From: Chryseobacterium sp. FH2
GTDB lineage: Bacteria; Bacteroidota; Bacteroidia; Flavobacteriales; Weeksellaceae
Assembly (NCBI RefSeq): GCF_001045455.1
Contig: NZ_LFNE01000010.1
Location: 186,001-250,000, forward strand
Length of the DNA: 64,000 nt
Direction of reading: 5' to 3'
The translations under genes were made by a program, and so were the position numbers. Position 1 is the stretch's first letter. The number at the start of each line of letters is the position of its first letter. This document shows positions 27,749 to 35,485 of this stretch, piece after piece. The notes below the pieces were generated by a model. It was not told the DNA's origin and searched no databases. It was given only the letters and a program-made list of their open reading frames with translations.

Positions 27749-29254
27749 ATGAGTAAAATCCGTGTGCGTTTTGCACCAAGTCCCACAGGACCTTTGCATT
27801 TAGGAGGCGTAAGGACCGCATTATATGATTACCTTTTCGCTAAAAATCAGGGAGGTGAATTTGTATTAAGAATAGAAGATACTGATACCGCAAGATATGT
27901 AGAAGGCGCTGAAGAATATATTGAAGAAGCTTTGGAATGGTGTGGAATCATCGCTGACGAAAGTCCTAAAAAAGGGGGCAGATTTGCTCCTTACAGGCAA
28001 TCTGAAAGAAGAGATATTTATGACAGATATACGGAGCAGATCCTAAAAACAGATTATGCTTATATCGCTTTTGATACAGCGGAAGAATTGGATGCCATTC
28101 GTGCTGAATATGAAGCTAAGGGAGATGTTTTCTCTTATGACAACAGAACAAGAAACCGTTTAAGAAACAGCATTGCACTTTCTGAAGAGGAGGTTCAAAA
28201 ATTATTGGCAGAAAAAACACCTTACGTTGTAAGATTCAAAATGCCGGTTGACAGAACATTAAATCTTGAAGACATTATTCGCGGAAAATCGTCAGTGAAT
28301 ACCAATACTTTAGATGATAAAGTATTGGTAAAAAATGACGGAATGCCGACTTACCATTTTGCCAATATCATCGATGATCACGAAATGGAAATTTCTCACG
28401 TTATTCGTGGCGAAGAATGGTTGCCGTCTTTAGGCCTGCATACTTTATTGTATGAAGCAATGGGTTGGGAAGCGCCACAGTTTGCGCACCTCTCGCTAAT
28501 TTTAAAACCGGAAGGAAAAGGAAAATTAAGCAAAAGAGACGGCGACAAATTCGGTTTTCCTGTTTTCCCGTTGAATTTCACGGATCCAGCAACCGGAAAT
28601 ATTTCTCAAGGGTACAGAGAAAGCGGTTATCTTCCGGAAGCATTCATCAATATGGTTGCTCTTCTGGGCTGGTCGCCTGCTGATGATAAAGAAATTTTAT
28701 CGTTAGATGAGATGGCCAAAGAATTTGATTTAAATAAAGTTCACAAAGCAGGAGCAAGATTCAACAAAGAAAAAGCAGAATGGTTTAACCATCAGTATAT
28801 TCAGATGAAATCTGACGAAGAGCTGCTACAACTTCTAAAAAATTCTGATTTAAATATACATATTGAAGACGAAAAGCTTTTAAGAATCGTTCATTTGATG
28901 AAAGAAAGAGCTACTTTCCCGAACGATATTTATGAAAACGGAAGGTTTTTCTTCGAAGCACCGGCTTCCTATGATGAAAAAGCATCAAAAAAAGCATGGA
29001 ACGATGAAACTTCAGCAATTTTAGGAGATCTTATCTTAAAATTAGAACTTGCAGATTTTAAAGCCGAAACTTTAAAACAAACAATGCATGAGCTGGCCGA
29101 AGAAAAAGGTTTAGGAATGGGTAAAGTGATGATGCCGCTACGTTTAGCTTTAGTAGGAGAATTGAAGGGACCGGATGTTCCGGATATCCTGGAAATCCTT
29201 GGAAAACAAGAAAGTATCACCAGAATAAACAATGCCATAAATAATTTTAAATAG
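27749..29254 (+). CDS. gltX: Glutamate--tRNA ligase
   Basis: 501 residues. A class I aminoacyl-tRNA synthetase with the HIGH-equivalent HLGG in SPTGPLHLGG (residues 11-20) and the KMSKS-equivalent KLSKRDG starting at Lys259. The region VLRIEDTDTARYVEGAEEYI is typical of GluRS, and the helical C-terminal domain binds the tRNA anticodon. It charges tRNA(Glu) with glutamate. accA starts 48 bases downstream, so cotranscription with accA and the regulator is likely. Confidence 0.96.
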   Translation: MSKIRVRFAPSPTGPLHLGGVRTALYDYLFAKNQGGEFVLRIEDTDTARYVEGAEEYIEEALEWCGIIADESPKKGGRFAPYRQSERRDIYDRYTEQILKTDYAYIAFDTAEELDAIRAEYEAKGDVFSYDNRTRNRLRNSIALSEEEVQKLLAEKTPYVVRFKMPVDRTLNLEDIIRGKSSVNTNTLDDKVLVKNDGMPTYHFANIIDDHEMEISHVIRGEEWLPSLGLHTLLYEAMGWEAPQFAHLSLILKPEGKGKLSKRDGDKFGFPVFPLNFTDPATGNISQGYRESGYLPEAFINMVALLGWSPADDKEILSLDEMAKEFDLNKVHKAGARFNKEKAEWFNHQYIQMKSDEELLQLLKNSDLNIHIEDEKLLRIVHLMKERATFPNDIYENGRFFFEAPASYDEKASKKAWNDETSAILGDLILKLELADFKAETLKQTMHELAEEKGLGMGKVMMPLRLALVGELKGPDVPDILEILGKQESITRINNAINNFK

Positions 29255-29302
29255 GTTCTCATAATTTTTCATAAATTTGAAAGATTTAATTTACTTCAAG
29301 AA

Positions 29303-30259
29303 ATGGAATATTTAAGTTTCGAACTTCCTATAAAAGAACTAGTAGATCAACTTCAGACATGTTCTTTGGTAGGAGAAGAAAGTGGTGTTGATGTAAAATT
29401 AGCATGCAGCCAAATAGAGGATAAAATCATAGAAAAGAAAAAAGAAATCTATGGCAATCTTACACCTTGGCAGAGAGTACAACTATCTCGTCACCCGAAT
29501 CGTCCTTACGCATTCGATTATATCAAAGGGATCGCAGATAAAGGAAGTTTTTTAGAACTTCACGGAGACAGAAATTTTGCTGATGATCCGGCAATGGTAG
29601 GTGGATTAGCCACTCTTGACGGTCAGAGAGTAATGATTATAGGAACCCAAAAAGGGAGAACAACTAAAGAAAGACAACACAGAAGATTCGGGATGCCAAA
29701 TCCTGAAGGATACAGAAAAGCTTTAAGATTAATGAAACTTGCTGAAAAATTCCAGATCCCCGTGGTGACTTTAGTTGATACACCGGGAGCTTATCCGGGA
29801 TTGGAAGCCGAGGAAAGAGGACAAGGTGAAGCTATTGCGAGAAATATTTTCGAAATGGTACAGCTAAAAACACCAATCTTCACATACATCATTGGTGAAG
29901 GAGCAAGTGGCGGAGCATTGGGAATTGGTGTGGGAAATAAAGTTTATATGCTTGAAAATACCTGGTATACTGTAATTGCACCTGAAAGCTGCTCATCAAT
30001 CCTTTGGAGAAACTGGGATCACAAAGAAGATGCTGCCAATGCATTGAATCTTACTCCAAAAGATGCTTTAAGAGAGAAATTCATTGATGGAATCATTGAG
30101 GAACCACTTGGAGGAGCACACTACGATCCTGAGATTGCTTATCTGAACTTAAAGACTTCTATTTTACAGAATATCAAAGCTTTCTCAAAATTCACAGGAA
30201 AAGAGCTTGAAACCCAAAGACAGGATAAATTCATCGCAATGGGCCAGTTTAAAGGATAA
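29303..30259 (+). CDS. accA: Acetyl-CoA carboxylase carboxyltransferase subunit alpha
   Basis: 318 residues. The crotonase-fold carboxyltransferase has [20 protein letters not shown] and the [20 protein letters not shown] loop conserved in AccA, and the N-terminal helical segment with [14 protein letters not shown]. With AccD it moves the carboxyl group from carboxybiotin on AccB to acetyl-CoA to give malonyl-CoA. AccB and AccC are encoded at 14.7-16.6 kb; accD is not in this window. Confidence 0.96.
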   Translation: MEYLSFELPIKELVDQLQTCSLVGEESGVDVKLACSQIEDKIIEKKKEIYGNLTPWQRVQLSRHPNRPYAFDYIKGIADKGSFLELHGDRNFADDPAMVGGLATLDGQRVMIIGTQKGRTTKERQHRRFGMPNPEGYRKALRLMKLAEKFQIPVVTLVDTPGAYPGLEAEERGQGEAIARNIFEMVQLKTPIFTYIIGEGASGGALGIGVGNKVYMLENTWYTVIAPESCSSILWRNWDHKEDAANALNLTPKDALREKFIDGIIEEPLGGAHYDPEIAYLNLKTSILQNIKAFSKFTGKELETQRQDKFIAMGQFKG

Positions 30260-30267
30260 AAATAATT

Positions 30268-30624
30268 ATGGGAATAGGCACAAATCTTAAAAGATTAAGA
30301 AACAAAACTAAACTTTCTCAGCAAGAAATTGCAGACAGGTTAAATATTGATAGAGTTACTTATATCAATTGGGAAAACGAAACTTTTGATGTAAAATCTC
30401 AATATATTCCCAAATTAGCGGAAATTCTTGATGTGGAAATCTCTGATCTTTTTAAAGATGACCAGAAAATTCAGGTTACCAATAATATTGAAAACAAGGA
30501 TAAAACTGGTGCAGGAGGTGTTGGAGTGCAAAAAGGAAAAGTCATAATAAATATGATAATTACTGATGAGTCATCCGCCATAAAATTTAGCGAACAATTA
30601 GAAAAGCTTATCAATCAGAAATAA
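30268..30624 (+). CDS. XRE-family transcriptional regulator
   Basis: 118 residues. An N-terminal Cro/C1 helix-turn-helix spans about residues 4-60: LKRLRNKTKLSQQEIADRLN and then VTYINWENETFDVKSQYIPK. The C-terminal half (DKTGAGGVGVQKGKVIINM then ITDESSAIKFSEQLEKLI) may mediate dimerisation or sense a ligand. It starts 8 bases after accA, so it is probably cotranscribed with a fatty-acid synthesis gene; a role in controlling that pathway is possible but not shown. An inverted-repeat terminator follows. Confidence 0.85.
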   Translation: MGIGTNLKRLRNKTKLSQQEIADRLNIDRVTYINWENETFDVKSQYIPKLAEILDVEISDLFKDDQKIQVTNNIENKDKTGAGGVGVQKGKVIINMIITDESSAIKFSEQLEKLINQK

Positions 30625-30656
30625 TTTTTTCATTGATTTGACTTAAAGATAAAAAT

Positions 30657-30685
30657 AAAAGCCTTGCAAATTTTGCAAGGCTTTT
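30657..30685. terminator. Bidirectional terminator after the XRE gene
   Basis: A near-perfect palindrome with an 11-bp stem (30657-30667 with 30675-30685), flanked by A on one side and T on the other, so it works in either direction. Confidence 0.8.
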
Positions 30686-30967
30686 ATTATATCAACCATA
30701 TTCAATATATAGTTGTGGTTCTTTTATTCTTTTTGATTGAATTGCTCTGCTCTTCTTTTTTCATTAGGCTCATAGAAGATCATTCCGATGAGCTCATACA
30801 AGGCATTGAAATAGCTTCTATTTTATTTTGCTATTCATAAAAGTAGAAATTCTTGTTCAGACTTGGTTGAAAAGATAAATAATAAAACACAAGTAATGTT
30901 TTCATAAAAATACTAAAAGCAGAACGAAACCATTCATGCCTTTTAATTGAGATAAACAAATTTAACC
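30686..30967. other. Gene-free stretch with one gene remnant
   Basis: Apart from the fragment at 30724-30822 I see no gene, RNA or clear regulatory element here. Confidence 0.6.
30724..30822 (-). pseudogene. Short C-terminal coding remnant, family unknown
   Basis: A minus-strand stretch of about 32 codons bounded by stops reads SYFNALYELIGMIFYEPNEK and then RRAEQFNQKE before a stop at 30724-30726. The residue composition and the helical pattern look like a real protein end, not random sequence, but I cannot name the parent. There is no start codon or upstream coding sequence, so it is a fragment. Confidence 0.4.
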
Positions 30968-31255
30968 CTAACAATCTCCGTAAGTTGAATTTACAGCAAA
31001 AGCTAATTCTCTAATAAATCCAGCGCTCCCATCTGCATTATTCGATTGAAAAAATACAGTATTGGTTCCTCCACAAGCATTGGTATATGAAACAGACCAC
31101 CACTGAATAAGTAAGGCTAATACATTTTTTTGTTCTTTTGTAAGCTCTTTCATTACAGAAATTTTTTCTTGTCTAACTTCAGTTTTTAGTTCTTTTTTAT
31201 TAGCAAATGTAAACGCTGAAAAGGCTAATGCTCCGATAAAAAATAATTTTTTCAT
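30968..31255 (-). CDS. Small secreted Cys-containing protein
   Basis: 95 residues from the ATG at 31255, chosen because it starts a signal peptide (MKKLFFIGALAFSAFTFA). The mature part has a charged segment (KELKTEVRQEKISVMKELTK) then a Trp/Gly/Cys region with SVSYTNACGGTNTVFF and a terminal Cys in YGDC. No named family is recognised. The SYTxxCG pattern near the end recurs in the other small protein at 33063-33329, so the two are distant paralogs. It lies downstream of a GLPGLI gene on the same strand (37-base gap). Confidence 0.7.
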   Translation of the reverse strand: MKKLFFIGALAFSAFTFANKKELKTEVRQEKISVMKELTKEQKNVLALLIQWWSVSYTNACGGTNTVFFQSNNADGSAGFIRELAFAVNSTYGDC

Positions 31256-31292
31256 AGTTGAATTTTTAAAATTAAAGTATTGTATTGTTATT

Positions 31293-32069
31293 TTAATCAA
31301 GAAAAGTATTGATACGTTTTATTCTATCCGTCATACTTTTAGTCTTATCATTACCGTTTCCGTCTAAAAGTCTTATATTTCCATTATACATAGAAGGATT
31401 TTCATGGTAATTTTTTCTTGCTTCTAAGAACTGTTTTTTAGATTTAGTTTTGACATCATCTCCATAATTTAATGGTTCTATAACTTCATCAGATTTCTTA
31501 ATATCAGTTGCATAGATTTCAATAGTTTTATTTTTATTATAAACCTCCAGAATCAATCCAGAAAGCCCTTTAAAACGAAACGGACCATCAGGAATAGCAA
31601 TATCATTTGTAAACCATGCAAAAAAAGAATCACCTGTATCAGTGATGGTTTTAGCCAAACGGCTTTTAAAACCTTTAATGTCCCTGGTATCATCAAGAAT
31701 TTCCCATTTCAATTTAGGTTCTTCAAAAGTAAAAATGTATTTCCCAACGGGTAAAGAAACCCATAATTTTTCATTTGATTTATAAACGCTTCCAACAGAT
31801 TTAGGATATTTGGGAATTGCTCCGTAACTTGTATTTATTGTTTGGGATGAAATCCCATTATAAAATGCTTTAGCTTCCTTGCTGTAATAAACTGATTCTA
31901 TATTATTGCATGCTAAAACCGAAGCGAAAATATTTATTTTGTCCCTATTTAAGCTATCTGAAATAATTTTTGTTTCATAATTTATTTCCATAACTGCCCT
32001 ATTATTTTGGGCGGAAAAAAGAAGAAAATTCAAAATAAAACCCAACATATATATTAATTTACTTTTCAT
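31293..32069 (-). CDS. GLPGLI family protein
   Basis: 258 residues. An N-terminal signal peptide (MKSKLIYMLGFILNFLLFSA) is followed by an antiparallel beta-rich domain of the Bacteroidota GLPGLI family. Its signature appears as FRFKGLSGLILEVYNKNK, with GLSGLI in place of GLPGLI, and AWFTNDIAIPDGP just before it. The family is exported and its function is unknown. The gene forms a minus-strand block with a second GLPGLI gene and two small secreted proteins. Confidence 0.85.
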   Translation of the reverse strand: MKSKLIYMLGFILNFLLFSAQNNRAVMEINYETKIISDSLNRDKINIFASVLACNNIESVYYSKEAKAFYNGISSQTINTSYGAIPKYPKSVGSVYKSNEKLWVSLPVGKYIFTFEEPKLKWEILDDTRDIKGFKSRLAKTITDTGDSFFAWFTNDIAIPDGPFRFKGLSGLILEVYNKNKTIEIYATDIKKSDEVIEPLNYGDDVKTKSKKQFLEARKNYHENPSMYNGNIRLLDGNGNDKTKSMTDRIKRINTFLD

Positions 32070-32195
32070 ATAAACACTATTTTAACAGGATTGTCGGTTC
32101 AATATTATTTATCTCATAACCATTATAAAAGAAATTTCACAAATTTTGCTATATCTTTATAACACATTGAAAATCAAAAAAAATTAATAAGTCAT

Positions 32196-32232
32196 TATAA
32201 AAAGAAACTATCTCAAAAATATTGAGATAGCT
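32196..32232 (-). terminator. Terminator between the two GLPGLI genes
   Basis: Read on the minus strand, an 8-bp stem (32208-32215 with 32223-32230), a 7-base loop and a T-rich tail. It follows the GLPGLI gene at 32247-33050, so the two halves of this block are probably separate transcripts. Confidence 0.6.
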
Positions 32233-32246
32233 TTAATCTTTCCTTA

Positions 32247-33050
32247 TTACTTTAATTCTATTGGATTATTACTTTTTCTATTAATATTTCGTTGAATATC
32301 TGCTTTATCTTTAACCAAAAAAGTTATTCCTTGATTCTCTATATTATTAACATAGTTATTTTTTAAATTCATGCTGGATTCAAAAAATTCTTTTCTTGAA
32401 ATTTCTTTATAATTATTGAAGGTATCATCATAAAAAATTGAATAATCTTTATTTAGCTGTACTTCTATTAAAGAAAAGTTATATTGATTTTTCGTGTCAT
32501 ATAGCTGAATAATCATTCCTGGTAAACCTTTAAATTTATAAGGCCCCTCAGATATTGGAATTTCGTCGGTATACCACGCAATCCAAGTTCTACCCCCATA
32601 ATTTGTAATAGCTTCACTACAATTGTAAATATCAATTTTTTTCTTTTCTCCTGTTAATTTCCAATTAAAAGAAATCTTTTCATTATATTTTAATCCATAT
32701 GAATATACTTTCTCATAATAAATGACATTGTTATTTTCTTTATATAAAGAATATCTAAATGAACTTTTAGGAAGTTTCATAATATTTCCTGTAGCAGTAG
32801 CCAATCCTTGTCCACTTGCAGCCATCATTCTTATATTTTGAAATCCAAATTTATAATTGTTACTTACAAAGCACGATTTATTTCCCAAGATTTGCAGATC
32901 AAAATCTTCTTGTTTCCTACTATTAGTATCCATTGAATCGGAAAGATAAGTCAGTCTATAAGTAAAGATTTTCATACCATCGCTTTTTAAATTTTGTGAT
33001 TTAAAAAAGCAAATATTTAAAAGAAATATTATATAAAGAAGTAATCGCAT
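32247..33050 (-). CDS. GLPGLI family protein
   Basis: 267 residues. The signal peptide (MRLLLYIIFLLNICFFKS) precedes a beta-rich domain with the intact signature YKFKGLPGMIIQLYDTKNQ, preceded by TWIAWYTDEIPISEGP. Compared with the neighbour at 31293-32069, the same order of elements (IAWYTDEIPIS, KGLPG, LIEV) is kept, so the two are paralogs. It begins 12 bases after the stop of a small secreted protein and is probably cotranscribed with it. Function unknown. Confidence 0.87.
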   Translation of the reverse strand: MRLLLYIIFLLNICFFKSQNLKSDGMKIFTYRLTYLSDSMDTNSRKQEDFDLQILGNKSCFVSNNYKFGFQNIRMMAASGQGLATATGNIMKLPKSSFRYSLYKENNNVIYYEKVYSYGLKYNEKISFNWKLTGEKKKIDIYNCSEAITNYGGRTWIAWYTDEIPISEGPYKFKGLPGMIIQLYDTKNQYNFSLIEVQLNKDYSIFYDDTFNNYKEISRKEFFESSMNLKNNYVNNIENQGITFLVKDKADIQRNINRKSNNPIELK

Positions 33051-33062
33051 AGTCTTAATAAA

Positions 33063-33329
33063 TTACCCACAAACATTACTATCATTTTCCCATACAGCCA
33101 TTAAAATTTCTATGGTACTGTATCCACAGGCAAAGCTCGGCCATCCACATGATAAAGTATAAGAAATACAATTAAACTGTGTTTGTTGCTGAATTCCTTG
33201 TCTATCTTTACATTCTATTTTTTGTTCTCGATCCTTTTTAGGCTCTTCAATTTTGTAAGTAATGGATGTTGTTTTTGCACTTACTAATCCTGCAACTGTG
33301 AAAGCTGCTAATAAAATAATTTTTTTCAT
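33063..33329 (-). CDS. Small secreted Cys-rich protein
   Basis: 88 residues. MKKIILLAAFTVAGLVSA is a clear signal peptide. The mature part is basic at first (EEPKKDREQKIECKDR) then carries cysteines in NCISYTLSCGWPSFACGYS and at the C-terminus (NVCG). The arrangement resembles the 95-residue protein at 30968-31255 (SYT-x-x-C-G). It precedes a GLPGLI gene by 12 bases on the same strand. No known toxin or enzyme family is recognised. Confidence 0.7.
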   Translation of the reverse strand: MKKIILLAAFTVAGLVSAKTTSITYKIEEPKKDREQKIECKDRQGIQQQTQFNCISYTLSCGWPSFACGYSTIEILMAVWENDSNVCG

Positions 33330-33546
33330 AATTGTATAAAATTTATCTGTTTATTGTTTCACAAACATAAGAATAAAAGTCTCATCATTATTGTAAAAGA
33401 AATTCAACAAATTTTGTTGTGCTTTTACAACATTTTACAAATCAAACAATTACAATTAAAAAAATCAACTATTCTATCCTTATACATTGATAAAAACATC
33501 CTAATCAATTGTAAGTGTTAAAAATTTATTTCAATTATTTTTCAAA

Positions 33547-33581
33547 TAAAAAAGGTTAAGAAAATTTCTTAACCTTTTTAC
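33547..33581 (-). terminator. Terminator after the DUF6759-type gene
   Basis: Near-perfect palindrome with a 15-bp stem (33549-33563 with 33565-33579), T-rich on the minus strand, downstream of the stop at 33600. Confidence 0.8.
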
Positions 33582-33599
33582 ATATCGTTTAGTTTTAAT

Positions 33600-34316
33600 C
33601 TAGTCATCTCTTAGATTCAATTCAATTTCGATATCCTTTCTGATATTCTTTAATGAAGAATATTTGGCATCACAGACCATTGTTGTCAAAACATATTCTC
33701 CTTTATCAATCAAAATAAAATTTTGCCCATTTGCGGGAACATCGAGATTGTAGTATTTTTTTCCGGAGATTTTTACAATTAAATTACATTTTGATCTGTT
33801 CTTAATATTGATGTAAGCTTCCTTGTCCATCGGATCATTATTAAACATATGCGTCAGCATCGCAGCAGTTTTTTTATTTTTTTCGCTAGGTTCAGATTTT
33901 TTACTTGTATTTCCTACACTTGCATAATTTACCGTCCTTTCCGGAGCTGAAGCTGTAGATGAGGATACCGGTTTGGCATTTGAAGCAATCGTTTTAGTAT
34001 CTTTTGATTCATTTTTTACAATTTTTGCCACCTCTTCTCTGTTAAGCGGAGTAATGGTAGGTTTGGCTTCAGGAGAATTATCTGCCATAATTATTTCAAT
34101 CAGTTTCTTTTTAAAATAATCTGTTTTGGCATGTCCCGGATTTTGTTTTAAAAACCCGGCAATGATTCTGGCTTCTTTCGTACTCTCGGCATCTTGCTCA
34201 GTATAGATAATAAGTGTCTCTTTTTCAGCAACAGCCTTAGATTTTGATTTTTTCTTCTTTTGCGAAAAGCCTAGAGTAAAAATGCATAAAAATATAAGGA
34301 GAAAGATTTTTTTCAT
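33600..34316 (-). CDS. DUF6759-type secreted protein
   Basis: 238 residues from the ATG at 34316 (a TTG one codon earlier is the other option). A signal peptide (MKKIFLLIFLCIFTLGFS) is followed by a Lys-rich patch, a charged helical segment, a Ser/Ala-rich linker (about 105-140), and a C-terminal domain of about 85 residues: FNNDPMDKEAYINIKNRSKC, then IVKISGKKYYNLDVPANGQN, then TTMVCDAKYSSLKNIRK. Two Cys are conserved with three other proteins of this window (49463, 51203 and 51862). The C-terminal domain defines the family; its function is unknown. Confidence 0.78.
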   Translation of the reverse strand: MKKIFLLIFLCIFTLGFSQKKKKSKSKAVAEKETLIIYTEQDAESTKEARIIAGFLKQNPGHAKTDYFKKKLIEIIMADNSPEAKPTITPLNREEVAKIVKNESKDTKTIASNAKPVSSSTASAPERTVNYASVGNTSKKSEPSEKNKKTAAMLTHMFNNDPMDKEAYINIKNRSKCNLIVKISGKKYYNLDVPANGQNFILIDKGEYVLTTMVCDAKYSSLKNIRKDIEIELNLRDD

Positions 34317-34391
34317 CAATCAATTATTTAAAAATTTATTAAATATACAAATAACGCAAAAAGTCATTTTTTAGTTTGTCATTAAAATCAT

Positions 34392-34399
34392 TATCTTTG
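34392..34399 (+). promoter_or_regulatory. -7 element for tsf
   Basis: TATCTTTG fits TANNTTTG, 63 bases before the tsf ATG. Because tsf no longer follows rpsB, it needs a promoter of its own. Confidence 0.5.
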
Positions 34400-34462
34400 C
34401 ACTGCTTTAAAATTAAGCTAAAAATTAATACTAACCTTACAATAAAAAAATAAATAGATATT

Positions 34463-35290
34463 ATGTCTTATACACCAGTTGCTGCAGACGTAGCGAAATT
34501 AAGAAACCAAACAGGTGCAGGTATGATGGACTGCAAAAAAGCTTTAGTTGAAGCTGAAGGAGATTTCGAAAAAGCGGTAGATATCCTTAGAAAAAAAGGA
34601 CAGAAAGTTGCAGCTAACAGAGCTGACAGAGAGTCTTCTGAAGGTGCTGTAATCGCTAGAGTAAACGAAGATAACACTTTAGGTGCTATCATCTCTCTAA
34701 ACTGTGAGACTGACTTTGTTGCTAAAAACGAAGCTTTCATTGAGCTGGCTTACGAAATTGCTGAAATGGCTGTTTTTGCTGCTACCAAAGAAGAGCTTTT
34801 AGCTACAGATTTCCACGGAATCACTGTTGCTGAGAAATTAATCGAGCAAACAGGTGTTATCGGTGAAAAAATTGAAATTGGTGCTTTCGAAAGAATCGAA
34901 GGTCCTTTCCTGGGAGCTTACATCCACGCCGGAAACAAAATCGCTGCTATCACAGCTCTTTCTGCTAAAGTAGACGGAGGTGACGAAGCTGCAAAATCTG
35001 TTTCTATGCAGGTTGCTGCGATGAACCCAATCGCTCTTGACGAAACTTCAGTTTCTCAGGAGACTATCGACAAAGAATTGGAAATCGAAAGAGAACTTTT
35101 AGTAAAAGAAGGTAAGCCTGAGAATATTATTGAAAATATCCTTAAAGGTAAAATGCAGAGATTCTACAAAGACAACACTTTGGTACACCAGTCTTTCATC
35201 AAAGATAATGGTATCTCAGTTGCTGACTATGTAAAATCTGTAAGCGGAGACCTTAAAGTAACAGGATTTATAAGAGTAAGCTTAGCTTAA
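34463..35290 (+). CDS. tsf: Translation elongation factor Ts
   Basis: 275 residues. The N-terminal domain LRNQTGAGMMDCKKALVEAE is the universal EF-Ts signature, and ISLNCETDFVAKNEAF is in the core domain. EF-Ts exchanges GDP for GTP on EF-Tu. It usually follows rpsB. In this window rpsB lies at 52.4-53.2 kb in the opposite orientation, so tsf is a separate unit with its own -7 box and a strong terminator. Confidence 0.97.
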   Translation: MSYTPVAADVAKLRNQTGAGMMDCKKALVEAEGDFEKAVDILRKKGQKVAANRADRESSEGAVIARVNEDNTLGAIISLNCETDFVAKNEAFIELAYEIAEMAVFAATKEELLATDFHGITVAEKLIEQTGVIGEKIEIGAFERIEGPFLGAYIHAGNKIAAITALSAKVDGGDEAAKSVSMQVAAMNPIALDETSVSQETIDKELEIERELLVKEGKPENIIENILKGKMQRFYKDNTLVHQSFIKDNGISVADYVKSVSGDLKVTGFIRVSLA

Positions 35291-35311
35291 TCAATCTTTC
35301 AGACAAATACC

Positions 35312-35347
35312 AGTCCCGATGAAAAAAATTCATCGGGACTTTTTATT
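35312..35347 (+). terminator. Rho-independent terminator after tsf
   Basis: A 12-bp perfect stem (35312-35323 with 35329-35340), an A5 loop and a T run. Confidence 0.85.
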
Positions 35348-35458
35348 TCACCAAATATGAAAACACATCCATTATTAACAAATTATTAAATATTTAACAA
35401 TTCTGGCTTTTAAGCAAACTCAAGGTAAATATTATATAAAAATTTGGTTATTAATACT

Positions 35459-35466
35459 TACATTTG
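35459..35466 (+). promoter_or_regulatory. -7 element for the first adhesin gene
   Basis: TACATTTG matches TANNTTTG, 20 bases before the ATG at 35486. No -33 at a normal distance is evident. Confidence 0.4.
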
Positions 35467-35485
35467 CAGCCCCTTATTAAAAAGC

